A stretch of 64,000 nucleotides of DNA, taken from Niveibacterium terrae (GTDB lineage Bacteria; Pseudomonadota; Gammaproteobacteria; Burkholderiales; Rhodocyclaceae). The notes below the pieces were generated by a model, which was not told where the DNA came from, ran no database searches, and saw nothing but the letters and a program-made list of their open reading frames with translations. Below, in pieces: positions 51,996 through 60,926 of the stretch; positions within the stretch are counted from its first letter, which is position 1, and each line of letters begins with the position of its first letter. A program made the translations under genes and the position numbers. The stretch spans positions 930,001-994,000 of the forward strand of contig NZ_CP172404.1 of assembly GCF_048213115.1 (NCBI RefSeq). The letters run 5' to 3'.

Positions 51996-52747
51996 CGCGA
52001 CAAGCCGATCTCGCGCGCGCTCTGCTGGCCGATCCGGCAGCGTGTGAGCGAGTCAGGTTGCTCAGCCTGGTCGGCGCGGACAGGTATGCGCCCGGCCATC
52101 AGCTCGCACAGGCTCTGTGGCAGACTTTTTTCGGGCTCGGCATAGCCATCGGGGAAGATCGGCTGCAGCGTCGCTGGATCGTATTTGTCGGTCGCGCCCA
52201 GCGTGTGCGCGAGCTCGTGCGCGAGCACGACCGAGTTGCCGCGGGCCATGTCGGCCTGGGCATAGAGGTGGACAACGCCAATCTGGCCCTGGCGCAGGCC
52301 GTGGGAGGCCGGCACCTGTGTCTTGTCCGCGCCCCAGTACAGCGCGTAGAGCCGGACGTCGGCGCGCGGCACTGCGCCCGGTTGGCGCCAGGCCCAGAAG
52401 CGCAGCTTCAAACTCCACAGCATTGCGTCGAACGCGTTTGCGGCGGAGGGGGCGGGAGGCGGGAGGGCATTGAGCGGAGCTTGCAGCGTCAGATGAACAG
52501 GGCGCAGCGTCGATTTGCCATAGCGCTGCACTTCCGCGGCGAAGAACGCATCGATATCCGCGAAGGATTCGCGATCCAGTGCCGCGATCGCCCGCGCCGC
52601 CTCGGCGCTGCCGTCGGCATTGATCGGAAAGAGCGCGACATGAAGCGTGTCGGTCCAGTCGGTCGCGTGCAGGTGGGCGCGGGCGGCATCGACGGCGACG
52701 CTGGCCAGGATCAACAGCAGGATGGCAACTCTGAGGCGTTTCCACAT
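51992..52747 (-). CDS. Membrane-anchored or secreted protein with a metzincin-like zinc motif
   Basis: It has 251 residues from the ATG at 52747. An N-terminal hydrophobic segment (VAILLLILASVAVDAARA) is a signal peptide or anchor. A central part has no known domain. Residues 177-187 read HELAHTLGATD, the extended HExxHxxGxxD zinc motif, with an Asp as third ligand as in some metzincins such as snapalysin. A conserved Met-turn is not obvious, though CELMAGRIP follows. It is likely a periplasmic zinc protease of an uncommon type. It ends against the 288-residue orphan and is divergent from rdgC. Confidence 0.7.
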   Translation of the reverse strand: MWKRLRVAILLLILASVAVDAARAHLHATDWTDTLHVALFPINADGSAEAARAIAALDRESFADIDAFFAAEVQRYGKSTLRPVHLTLQAPLNALPPPAPSAANAFDAMLWSLKLRFWAWRQPGAVPRADVRLYALYWGADKTQVPASHGLRQGQIGVVHLYAQADMARGNSVVLAHELAHTLGATDKYDPATLQPIFPDGYAEPEKSLPQSLCELMAGRIPVRADQAEQPDSLTRCRIGQQSAREIGLSR

Positions 52748-52839
52748 TTGAATCGGTTGCGCTCGCGCGATTGGCAAGGAAAGGCGGGACTATAGCGGAC
52801 CGGGGTAAAATCGACGTTTCCGTTTTTCCGGTGTCCGCC

Positions 52840-53742
52840 ATGTGGTTCAAGAACCTGCAGCTCTACCGCCTTCCCGCTCCGTGGAATATCGACCTGGCCA
52901 AGCTCGAAGAGCGCCTGGCCAAAAGGCCCTTCCAGCACTGCGGATCCCAGGATCTGGCCACACGGGGTTTCTCGTCGCCGAACCGCTCCGATGCGCTGGT
53001 CTTCGCGTCGAACCAGCACTGGCTGATCGCGCTCGGTACCGAGCAGAAGCTGCTGCCCGCTTCGGTCGTCAATCAGGTTGCCGCCGACCGGGCCGAGGAG
53101 ATCGAAGCCCAGCAGGGTTTCAAGCCTGGCCGCAAGCAGGTCAAGGAGATCAAGGAAGCGGTGACCCAGGAGCTCTTGCCGCGCGCCTTCCCGCGCCGGC
53201 GCAAGACCTTCGCGTGGATCGATCCGGTCCGCGGCTGGCTCGTCGTCGACGCGGCCAGCGCCGCGAAGGCCGATGAGGTGATCGAGACGCTGCGCGAAGT
53301 GCTCGACGAGCTGCCTCTGCGCCTGCTCGACACCGAGGTTTCGCCGTCGTCGGCGATGGCCGACTGGCTTGCGGGTGGCGATGCGCCGGCCAATTTCACG
53401 ATCGACCGCGACTGCGAGCTGCGTTCGGTCACCGAGGAGAAGGCGACGGTCCGCTATGTCCATCATCCGCTCGAAGGCGAGGACATTCCGAAACATCTCG
53501 CCGACGGCAAGGTGCCGACCAAGCTGGGCCTGACTTTCGACGAACGGATCAGCTTCGTGCTGACCGAGCGCCTGGAGATCAAGCGCCTCGCCTTCCTCGA
53601 CGTGATCCAGGAGGAGGCCGAGAAGAACGGGACCGGTGGCGACGAACAGTTCGAAGTCGACTTCGTGCTGATGACGGCCGAACTCGCCCGCTTCCTGCCC
53701 CACCTGGTCGAAGCGCTGGGCGGCGAGCGCAACCCGGTCTGA
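52840..53742 (+). CDS. rdgC: Recombination-associated protein RdgC
   Basis: It has 300 residues from the ATG at 52840 (E. coli RdgC has 303). It starts MWFKNLQLYRLPAPWNID, then has RPFQHCGSQDLATRGF, ALGTEQKLLPASVVN and FDERISFVLTERLEIKRLAF, all typical of RdgC. The protein forms a dimeric ring that binds double-stranded DNA and limits RecA action. It is nucleoid-associated in the cytoplasm. It is a single gene, ending 6 bases before the convergent TonB-dependent receptor stop. Confidence 0.95.
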   Translation: MWFKNLQLYRLPAPWNIDLAKLEERLAKRPFQHCGSQDLATRGFSSPNRSDALVFASNQHWLIALGTEQKLLPASVVNQVAADRAEEIEAQQGFKPGRKQVKEIKEAVTQELLPRAFPRRRKTFAWIDPVRGWLVVDAASAAKADEVIETLREVLDELPLRLLDTEVSPSSAMADWLAGGDAPANFTIDRDCELRSVTEEKATVRYVHHPLEGEDIPKHLADGKVPTKLGLTFDERISFVLTERLEIKRLAFLDVIQEEAEKNGTGGDEQFEVDFVLMTAELARFLPHLVEALGGERNPV

Positions 53743-53748
53743 TCTGCG

Positions 53749-55974
53749 CTAGATCTTCTTCTCGAAGCGCAGCGTGAAGGCCCGATAGGTCCTCGTCTGC
53801 GTGTCGACGATGCGCTCGCTCGTGCTGGTGAAATAGGTGTTGCCGGTGTCGTAATTCTGGGCCAGCAGGTTGGCGGCCGAGAGCCTCAGCTGCGTGTTCG
53901 CGTCGAAGCGCCACAGCGCATAGGCGTCGAGCACGCGCTTCGCGCCCTGCGTGTAGATCTGGTTTTCGCTCTGCCGGACGTCGTAAGCCGGCGTCCAGTT
54001 CAGGCTGGTACCGACGGTCAGCGGCTTCTTCGCGAAGCGGTAATCGACGCCGAGGTTGCCACTCAGCGAGGGCTGCTGGTCGAGCCGGTTGTCGGGGCCA
54101 GGCAGCGTGCTGACGTGGGACCAGTAGCGGCTCAGGTTTGCGCGCAGCTCGAAGGGGAGTGCGGTCGGATAGAGTTCGGTCAGCTTGAACTTCGCTTCCA
54201 GCTCGATTCCCCAGGTGCGCGCGTGGCCGATGTTCTGCGGCGAGCTGACCCAGCGCTGGACCGGCGACCAGCTGACCGATTGCAGGCTCGTCACGTTGCG
54301 GATCAGGTTGTCGATGTCGCGGCCAAAAAGGCTCGCGCTGAAGAGGCCGCCGTCGCCGAGATAGTGCTCGAGGGCGAGATCGAGGCCCCAGGCGAGCTCG
54401 GGTTTCAGATTCGGATTGCCCGAGCTGTCCGGTTCGCTGAGCAGGTTCGCTTCCGAAGTCGGATAGGTCGAGGACAGCGTCGGCCGGGGCACGAGCTGGT
54501 TCAGGTTCGGCGCCTTGTAGCTGCGCGTCAGGCCCAGGCGGACCTGGTCGCGACCCTTCTCGGCGAAGCGCCAGACGCTGTGCAGCAAGGGGCTGGCGAC
54601 GCTGCTCGAATTGCTGGCCGAGCCGGAGAGCCAGGAGCTGTTCGTCTCTATCGTCTCCCAGCGCAGGCCGGCGTAGAGCGACCAGAGCGGCGAGATCTCC
54701 CACTCGTCCTGGCCCCAGGCCGCGAAGCGGCGTGTTCCGGCCTCGACTTCGTCGCCGTATTCGGCGAGCTGTAGAACTCCGTCCTGGACTGTCGTCGCGC
54801 TCTCCGTGCGATGACCGCCTTCGAGTTCGGCTCCGAACGAAGCGCTGTGTGCCTCGCCCAGCGAGCGCGAGTACTTCAGCGAAGAGCTCAGCGAGGAATT
54901 CTTGATCCCGGACGAGGACGAGACGGAGTGGGCCAGATTTCCGCCCGGGCCGAACTCTCCGCGCGTGCTCGCGTTGTCGCTGCTCGCGAAGCCTCCGTTA
55001 AGTTTGAATTCCAGGCGGGCCCCGTCGGCCAAGCGCGTCTTCGCGTTGCCCATCAGGCGCAGCATTGCGAAATCGCTGTCGCCGAACCAGTGCGCGTCGG
55101 CATAGCGGGCCGGCGTCGCGCCCAGGCTCTGGTCGAGGTGCTCGTTGCCGTCGGAATGGCTGCGCGAGACCATTGCGAAAGGCTGGATGTTGACAGTGTC
55201 GCCGTCGTCGAACTTCCAGCCCAGGCGGGGGGCGGAGTGCAGCCAGTTGCTCTGTGAGCGCGAATGGGTCGTCTGCTGCTGGGCGAGCAGGCTCTGCTGG
55301 TCAGCGAGCGCGAACTCTTCGGTGCCGCTCGTCGCGAAGTTCTGATATTCGCTGTGGCCCAGGTTCATGTTCAGGCTGTAATTGAACGCTTCCTGACCAC
55401 CGCTCTTCTGAACCGACAGAGAGGGCTGGGGTTTGTCTTTGTCCCAGCCTAGCGAGCTGCGGATCTCGGTGTCGCGCTTGACGAAACCTTCCCTCAACAC
55501 GATGTTGATCGTGCCGGCGATCGCCCGGGCGCTGTGCTCGGCGACCGGTGCGCGCATCACTTCGATCCGCTCGACCTGATCGGGTGCGAGTGAGTCGAGC
55601 GAAAAGCCGCGCGGAGCGGGCTCGCCGTTGATCAGGATCTGGGTATAGCCATTGCCCAGCCCCCGCATCCGGATGTCACCGCCGCGCCCCGGCGTACCGG
55701 ACAAGGTGATGCCGGGCAGGCGCTTGAGCACATCGCCGAGCGAAGTGTCGCCGTGGCGATCGAGTTCCTCGCGGCCGAAGACCATCTTCGCGGCCGTCGA
55801 GTGCCGCCTCTCCTCGGTGTCGCCGAGCTGCTTCCTGGCCCGGATCTCGATGCGCGCGTTCGGCGCAGGGCGGGCACTGGTCGGAGCGGCGTCGGAATCG
55901 GCTGCGTCGGCCGCGGCGGCGGGCAGGGCGCAGAGCGGGAGCAGCAGGGTAAGGCAGAGGCGGATCAACGGCAC
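53749..55974 (-). CDS. TonB-dependent outer-membrane receptor
   Basis: It has 741 residues from a GTG at 55974. A signal peptide of about 21 residues is followed by a plug domain (about 55-165; LGDVLKRLPGITLSGTPGRG, DIRMRGLGNGYTQILINGE, GTINIVLREG) and a 22-strand barrel. It resembles siderophore/metal or sugar receptors of the BtuB/FepA type. Ser/Asn-rich loops are seen around residues 320-350. The last residue is Ile rather than the usual aromatic. The ligand is unknown; its place next to the Cus operon makes a metal chelate a thought, no more. No iron box was found upstream. Confidence 0.9.
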   Translation of the reverse strand: MPLIRLCLTLLLPLCALPAAAADAADSDAAPTSARPAPNARIEIRARKQLGDTEERRHSTAAKMVFGREELDRHGDTSLGDVLKRLPGITLSGTPGRGGDIRMRGLGNGYTQILINGEPAPRGFSLDSLAPDQVERIEVMRAPVAEHSARAIAGTINIVLREGFVKRDTEIRSSLGWDKDKPQPSLSVQKSGGQEAFNYSLNMNLGHSEYQNFATSGTEEFALADQQSLLAQQQTTHSRSQSNWLHSAPRLGWKFDDGDTVNIQPFAMVSRSHSDGNEHLDQSLGATPARYADAHWFGDSDFAMLRLMGNAKTRLADGARLEFKLNGGFASSDNASTRGEFGPGGNLAHSVSSSSGIKNSSLSSSLKYSRSLGEAHSASFGAELEGGHRTESATTVQDGVLQLAEYGDEVEAGTRRFAAWGQDEWEISPLWSLYAGLRWETIETNSSWLSGSASNSSSVASPLLHSVWRFAEKGRDQVRLGLTRSYKAPNLNQLVPRPTLSSTYPTSEANLLSEPDSSGNPNLKPELAWGLDLALEHYLGDGGLFSASLFGRDIDNLIRNVTSLQSVSWSPVQRWVSSPQNIGHARTWGIELEAKFKLTELYPTALPFELRANLSRYWSHVSTLPGPDNRLDQQPSLSGNLGVDYRFAKKPLTVGTSLNWTPAYDVRQSENQIYTQGAKRVLDAYALWRFDANTQLRLSAANLLAQNYDTGNTYFTSTSERIVDTQTRTYRAFTLRFEKKI

Positions 55975-56113
55975 GGCTCAGGCTTCATCGTGGGGGGCGA
56001 TCCCCTTACCTTACACCGGGATCTGTGTCAGTCCGTCGTGCGGCGCTCGCGCTTTGTATCGTCGTGTAGCGGACGGGGGGCTTGTAACCGGAGGTAACGC
56101 GGGCCGCGTCCGC

Positions 56114-56248
56114 TCAGCGCTTCGTCCTCACTTTGGCCGGCGCATTGCAGCAGGCGGGCTGCGCGCGCTGGTGGGCCTGGCGGTTGCGCCGGCACCACCA
56201 GCGAAAGCCGGTCCTCAAGCGGCGCAGCCAGGAAGGCTTGCTCTTCAC
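56114..56248 (-). CDS. 44-residue basic Cys-containing peptide coupled to cusA
   Basis: It starts at a GTG whose last bases form the cusA stop (GTGA overlap), with the cusA end GGAGGAGAGG as ribosome site. The peptide has Trp/Arg-rich first half (SWLRRLRTGFRWWCRR) and a second half with PACCNAPAK. Cysteines are at 19, 33 and 34, and a His at 26. No signal peptide. It may bind Cu(I)/Ag(I) in the cytoplasm, or be a membrane-surface peptide. Small DUF-type proteins are sometimes found at the ends of HME-RND operons. No family is recognised. Confidence 0.6.
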   Translation of the reverse strand: MKSKPSWLRRLRTGFRWWCRRNRQAHQRAQPACCNAPAKVRTKR

Positions 56249-59200
56249 CGCCTCTCCTCCTTGTTCAGCCTGCGGCTCATCACCAGCGCGTAGATCGCCG
56301 GGATCACGGCCAGCGTCAGCACGGTCGAGGAGATCATGCCGCCGACCATCGGTGCGGCGATCCGGCTCATCACTTCCGAGCCCGTGCCCCGGCTCCACAG
56401 AATCGGCAGCAGGCCGGCCATGATTGCGACGACGGTCATCATCTTCGGGCGGACCCGCTCGACCGCGCCTTCCATGATCGCCGCGTAGAGGTCCTCGGCG
56501 CTCGCGCGCCGCCCCTGCTCAGTGCAGCGGGCCCGAATCTCGCGCCACGCGTGATCGAGATAGATCAGCATCACGACTCCGGTCTCCGCGGCGACGCCGC
56601 CGAGCGCGATGAAGCCGACCGCGACTGCAACCGACAGGTTGTAGTGCAGCGCCCAGATCAGCCAGACCCCTCCGATCAGCGCGAAAGGCACGGACAGCAT
56701 CACGATCAGCGTCTCGGTCAGGCGCTTGAAGTTCAGGTAGAGCAACAGGAAGATGATCAGCAGCGTCACCGGCAGCACCAGCTTCATCTTCTCCGCCGCC
56801 CTCTGCATCGCCTCGAACTGCCCGCTCCAGCTCACCGTATAGCCGGGCGGGAACTTGACCTGGTCGGCAACTGCTTTCTGGGCGTCGCGGACATAGGAGC
56901 CGATGTCGCGCCCTTGGATATCGACGTAGATGTAGGCGGCGAGCTGGGCGTTCTCGGTGCGCAGGCTGGGCGCTCCCTTGACGATCGCAAGCTTTGCGAG
57001 CTGTCCGAGCGGCACCATCGCCCCATCCATCGTCGGCACCAGAACCTGGCTCGCGATCTTCTCGGGGCTGTCGCGCAGCTCGCGCGGATAGCGCAGGGTC
57101 ACGCCGAAGCGCTCGCGCCCCTCGACCGTGGTCGTGAGCATTTCGCCACCCAGCGCGGCCGAGATCACGTCCTGCAACTCGCCGACGCCCAGACCGTAGC
57201 GGGCCAGCGCTTCGCGGTCGGGTTCGATGTCGAGGTAGAAACCGCCGGTGATCCGTTCGGCAAAGGCGCTGCTGGTGCCCGGTACCTGTTTGACGACTGC
57301 CTCGATCTGCCGGGCCAGGCTTTCGATTCCAGCCAGATCCTTGCCGAAGACCTTGATCCCGATCGGCGTGCGGATCCCGGTCGAGAGCATGTCCAGGCGA
57401 GCCTTGATCGGCATCGTCCAGGCATTGGCGACGCCGGGGAACTGCAACGCCTTGTCCATCTCGGCGATCAGCTTGTCGATGGTCATCCCCTGCCGCCAGG
57501 CCGACTCGGGCTTCAGATTGATCACGGTCTCGAACATCTCGGTCGGGGCCGGGTCGGTCGCGGTGTTGGCGCGCCCGGCTTTGCCGAATACCGATTCGAC
57601 TTCGGGGAAGCTCTTGATGATCTTGTCCTGGGTCTGCAGCAGCTCGGCGGCCTTCGTGATCGACATCGCGGGCAGAGAGGCCGGCATGTAGAGCAGCGTG
57701 CCTTCGTTGAGCGTCGGCATGAACTCGGAGCCCAGCCGGGACGCGGGCCAGGCGCTGGCGAGAAGCGCCAGCAGCGCGAGCGCGATCGTCGTCTTCTTCC
57801 AGATCATCACTTTCGCGATGATCGGCCGGTAGAGCCAGATCAGGGCCCGGTTCACCGGGTTCTTCGCCTCGGGCAGCAGGGGGCCGCGGATGAAGAGGCC
57901 CATCAGCACCGGCACCAGCGTCACCGAGAGCAGCGCGGCACCAGCCATCGCGAAGGTCTTCGTGAAGGCGAGCGGCGAGAACATCCGCCCTTCCTGGGAT
58001 TCGAGCGTGAACACCGGCAGGAAGGAGACCGTGATGATCAGCAGCGAGAAGAACAGCGATGGCCCGACCTCTTTGCAGGCGGCGAGCATCGCTTCGCCGC
58101 GGGATTCGCCCGGCGCGAGCCGCTCGATGTGCTTGTGCGCGTTCTCGATCATTACGATCGCGGCGTCGACCATCGCGCCGATCGCGATCGCGATCCCGCC
58201 CAGACTCATGATGTTGGAGTTCATGCCCAGCGCCCGCATCGCGATGAACGCGATCAGCACGCCGACCGGCAGCATCAGGATCGCCACCAGCGCGCTGCGC
58301 AGATGGAGCAGGAAGACCACGCAGACCGCGGCGACGATCAGCGATTCCTCGGCGAGCGTGCCCTTGAGCGTTTCGATCGCGCGCTGGATCAGCTCGGAGC
58401 GGTCATAGACCGTCTTCACCGAGACGCCTTCGGGCAGCGCCGAGGAGACCTCGCCGAGCTTTTCCTTGACGTTGTGGATCACGTCCAGCGCGTTCTCGCC
58501 GAAGCGCGACATCACGATGCCGGCGACGACTTCGCCTTCGCCGTCGAGCTCGGTCAGGCCCCGCCTCTCGTCGGAGACGAGCTCGACGCGCGCGATGTCC
58601 CCGATGCGCACCGGGGTGCCGTTCTCGGCCTTCAGGACCAGCTGCGCGATGTCGGAGGCGCTGCGCAGATAGCCGCGGCCCCTGACCATGTACTCGGTCT
58701 CGGCCATCTCGACGACACGGCCGCCGACATCGCGGTTCGACGAGCGGATCGCGTCCGCGACTTTGGCGAGCGGGATGCCGTAGGCACGCAGCTTCAACGG
58801 ATCGACGCTGACCTGGTATTGCTGGACGAAGCCGCCGACCGAGGCGACGTCGGCAACGCCGTGCGCCTTGGCGAGCGGGTAGCGCAGATACCAGTCCTGG
58901 AGCGTGCGCAGCTCGGCGAGCGTTTTCTGCTTCGCGATCAGCGCGTACTGATAGACCCAGCCGACTCCGGTCGCATCCGGCCCCAGCTGGGGCGCGATGC
59001 CGGTCGGCAGGCGGCCGGTCGCGCTGTTCAGATATTCGAGCACCCGCGAGCGCGCCCAGTACAGGTCGGTGCCGTCCTCGAAGATCACATAGACGAAGGA
59101 CGCCCCGAAGAAGGAGAAGCCGCGCACGACCTTCGATTTGGGCACCGCCAGCAGCGCCGACGAGAGCGGGTAGGTGACCTGGTCTTCGACGACCTGCGGC

Positions 59201-59370
59201 GCTTGGCCCGGATACTCCGTATAGACGATCACCTGCACGTCGGACAGATCGGGCAGAGCGTCGAGCGGAGTCCTGAGCACCGCATGAATGCCGGCGAGGA
59301 TGACGAAGAGTGTGGCTAGCAGGACCAGAAAGCGGTTGCGGGCGGACCATGAGATGACGGTGTTGAGCAT
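56245..59370 (-). CDS. cusA: Copper/silver efflux RND pump CusA
   Basis: Inner-membrane proton-driven pump of 1041 residues (E. coli CusA has 1047), exporting Cu(I)/Ag(I) through a CusCBA tripartite complex. The three periplasmic methionines of the CusA metal site are kept: in SLPAMSI, WRQGMTIDKL and LDMLSTGIRTPIG. The proton-relay helix contains IAIAIGAMVDAAIVMIENAHKH. This favours Cu/Ag over the divalent-metal CzcA type. The ATG at 59370 lies 2 bases past the cusB stop. A 44-residue peptide is translated from the overlapping end. Confidence 0.95.
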   Translation of the reverse strand: MLNTVISWSARNRFLVLLATLFVILAGIHAVLRTPLDALPDLSDVQVIVYTEYPGQAPQVVEDQVTYPLSSALLAVPKSKVVRGFSFFGASFVYVIFEDGTDLYWARSRVLEYLNSATGRLPTGIAPQLGPDATGVGWVYQYALIAKQKTLAELRTLQDWYLRYPLAKAHGVADVASVGGFVQQYQVSVDPLKLRAYGIPLAKVADAIRSSNRDVGGRVVEMAETEYMVRGRGYLRSASDIAQLVLKAENGTPVRIGDIARVELVSDERRGLTELDGEGEVVAGIVMSRFGENALDVIHNVKEKLGEVSSALPEGVSVKTVYDRSELIQRAIETLKGTLAEESLIVAAVCVVFLLHLRSALVAILMLPVGVLIAFIAMRALGMNSNIMSLGGIAIAIGAMVDAAIVMIENAHKHIERLAPGESRGEAMLAACKEVGPSLFFSLLIITVSFLPVFTLESQEGRMFSPLAFTKTFAMAGAALLSVTLVPVLMGLFIRGPLLPEAKNPVNRALIWLYRPIIAKVMIWKKTTIALALLALLASAWPASRLGSEFMPTLNEGTLLYMPASLPAMSITKAAELLQTQDKIIKSFPEVESVFGKAGRANTATDPAPTEMFETVINLKPESAWRQGMTIDKLIAEMDKALQFPGVANAWTMPIKARLDMLSTGIRTPIGIKVFGKDLAGIESLARQIEAVVKQVPGTSSAFAERITGGFYLDIEPDREALARYGLGVGELQDVISAALGGEMLTTTVEGRERFGVTLRYPRELRDSPEKIASQVLVPTMDGAMVPLGQLAKLAIVKGAPSLRTENAQLAAYIYVDIQGRDIGSYVRDAQKAVADQVKFPPGYTVSWSGQFEAMQRAAEKMKLVLPVTLLIIFLLLYLNFKRLTETLIVMLSVPFALIGGVWLIWALHYNLSVAVAVGFIALGGVAAETGVVMLIYLDHAWREIRARCTEQGRRASAEDLYAAIMEGAVERVRPKMMTVVAIMAGLLPILWSRGTGSEVMSRIAAPMVGGMISSTVLTLAVIPAIYALVMSRRLNKEERR

Positions 59371-59372
59371 GC

Positions 59373-60926
59373 TCAGTGCCCCGCGTGGCCGTTTGGCGCG
59401 GCTTCGAGCTTCGTGATCACCCACTCTCCTGGTTTGCGCTCGACGAACTCGAATTTCACCGGGGTTCCAGCCTGGATGCCCCGGGCGAGGGCGGCATTGG
59501 CGAGCACGAAGTCCATCGTCATCGCCGGCCACTTGAGGCTGGCGATCGGCTGGTGGGCGATCGTGATCGCCCCCGTCTGCGCATCGATGGCGTCGATCTT
59601 CCCTTCTCCGCGATGACCCGCGCTGGCCTTGGCCTGCGGCGCTGAGGCGGATGCGGCGGGTTTGGCGGCGGGGTGAGAAAAGCTGCCGAGGGCGGCTTTC
59701 AGATTGCTCTCCGCGTCGATCAGGAAGTTCGCGGCGACGACGACCGACTCGCCGCTCTTGATGCCATCGAGCACCTCGACGTAAGCGTCCGAGCGCGCGC
59801 CCAGCCTGACGGTGCGCGGCTCGAAACGACCTTCGCCGAGCTGAACCAGCACGATCTGGCGGGTGCCGCTGTCGATGACTGCCGAGCTGGGGACGGTCAG
59901 CGCAGGTGCCGCCTGTGGGGCTTCAAGCGTCATCGCGGCGAACAGGCCCGGCTTGAGCCGTCCGCCGGGATTGGCGAGTTCGACGCGGACCGGCACCGTG
60001 CGCGTTTCGCTCTTCAGGGTCGGCGAGATGAAGCTGACCCGGCCGATGAATTCCTTGCCCGGATACGCATTGACCGTGATCCTGGCCTTCTGCCCGGTCT
60101 GGATCCGGGCGATGTCCTGCTCGTTTGCGTCGGCGATGACCCAGACCGAAGACAGATCCGCGATCTGGTAGAGCGTATCGCCGGGGGCGAAGCGCATCCC
60201 CTGCACGGCCTTCTTCTCGATCACGATGCCCGAGACCGGCGAGCGCAGCGTCAGTGCCCGTCGGGCCTGGCCGTGGCGGGAGAGGGCCTGGGTGTCGCCT
60301 GCGGCGAGGCCCCAGTTCTTCAAACGGGCCAGTGAAGCGTCGGCCAGCGCGCTCATGCTCTCATGGGCCGAAGCCTCGGCGTTTTTCATCGCTTCGGCGC
60401 TCTGGCGGGCGATCGCGTATTCGCTCTGCGCGGACGCCAGCTCCGGGCTCCAGACCTCGAACAGCGCCTGGCCCTTGACGACGGGCTGTCCGGTCACCTT
60501 GACGTGAAGGCGTTCGACCCAGCCCTCGAATCTCGGGGCGACCGCATTGATGCGGCTCTCGTCGATTTCGACCCGGCCCAGCGCGCGAACCTCGCGGGCG
60601 AGCGTGCGCACGGTCGCGAGCTCGGTGCGCACGCCCAGCTTCTGCACCTTGTCGGCGCTGATCCTGATCTGCAGGGCGCTGTCCGCGCTGCCATCGTCCC
60701 CGCCGGCGAAGACCGGGATGTAGTCCATCCCCATCGGATCCTTCTTCGGGACCGGGGAGGTGTCGGCGAGGCCCATCGGGTTGCGGTAATAGAGGATCTT
60801 CTTCGTTTGATCCGTTCGGGCTGTTGCGGTGCCCGTCGCGGTGCTGCGGTGTCCCAGCCAGTAGCCGGCACCCACCGCGGCGAGCAGGAGCAGCGCGAGG
60901 GCGGCGATTGTCAGTGTGCGCTTCAC
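59373..60926 (-). CDS. cusB: CusB periplasmic adaptor with fused CusF-like domain
   Basis: It has 517 residues from a GTG at 60926 that overlaps the cusC stop (GTGA). An N-terminal anchor (LTIAALALLLLAAVGAGYWLG) is followed by a heavy-metal-binding segment YYRNPMGLADTSPVPKKDPM (about 47-66), then GMDYIPVF. The membrane-fusion core follows (about 90-410). The last 85 residues are a CusF-like domain: H458, W466, M469 and M471 match the Cu(I) ligands of E. coli CusF. E. coli CusB lacks this fused domain, so this form carries its own metallochaperone. It links CusA to CusC in the periplasm. Confidence 0.93.
   Translation of the reverse strand: MKRTLTIAALALLLLAAVGAGYWLGHRSTATGTATARTDQTKKILYYRNPMGLADTSPVPKKDPMGMDYIPVFAGGDDGSADSALQIRISADKVQKLGVRTELATVRTLAREVRALGRVEIDESRINAVAPRFEGWVERLHVKVTGQPVVKGQALFEVWSPELASAQSEYAIARQSAEAMKNAEASAHESMSALADASLARLKNWGLAAGDTQALSRHGQARRALTLRSPVSGIVIEKKAVQGMRFAPGDTLYQIADLSSVWVIADANEQDIARIQTGQKARITVNAYPGKEFIGRVSFISPTLKSETRTVPVRVELANPGGRLKPGLFAAMTLEAPQAAPALTVPSSAVIDSGTRQIVLVQLGEGRFEPRTVRLGARSDAYVEVLDGIKSGESVVVAANFLIDAESNLKAALGSFSHPAAKPAASASAPQAKASAGHRGEGKIDAIDAQTGAITIAHQPIASLKWPAMTMDFVLANAALARGIQAGTPVKFEFVERKPGEWVITKLEAAPNGHAGH

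Noticed and set aside
56551..59319. A 922-codon plus-strand frame opposite cusA
   Set aside because: It is antisense to a clear RND pump. The sequence is Asp/Arg/Gln-rich without domains.
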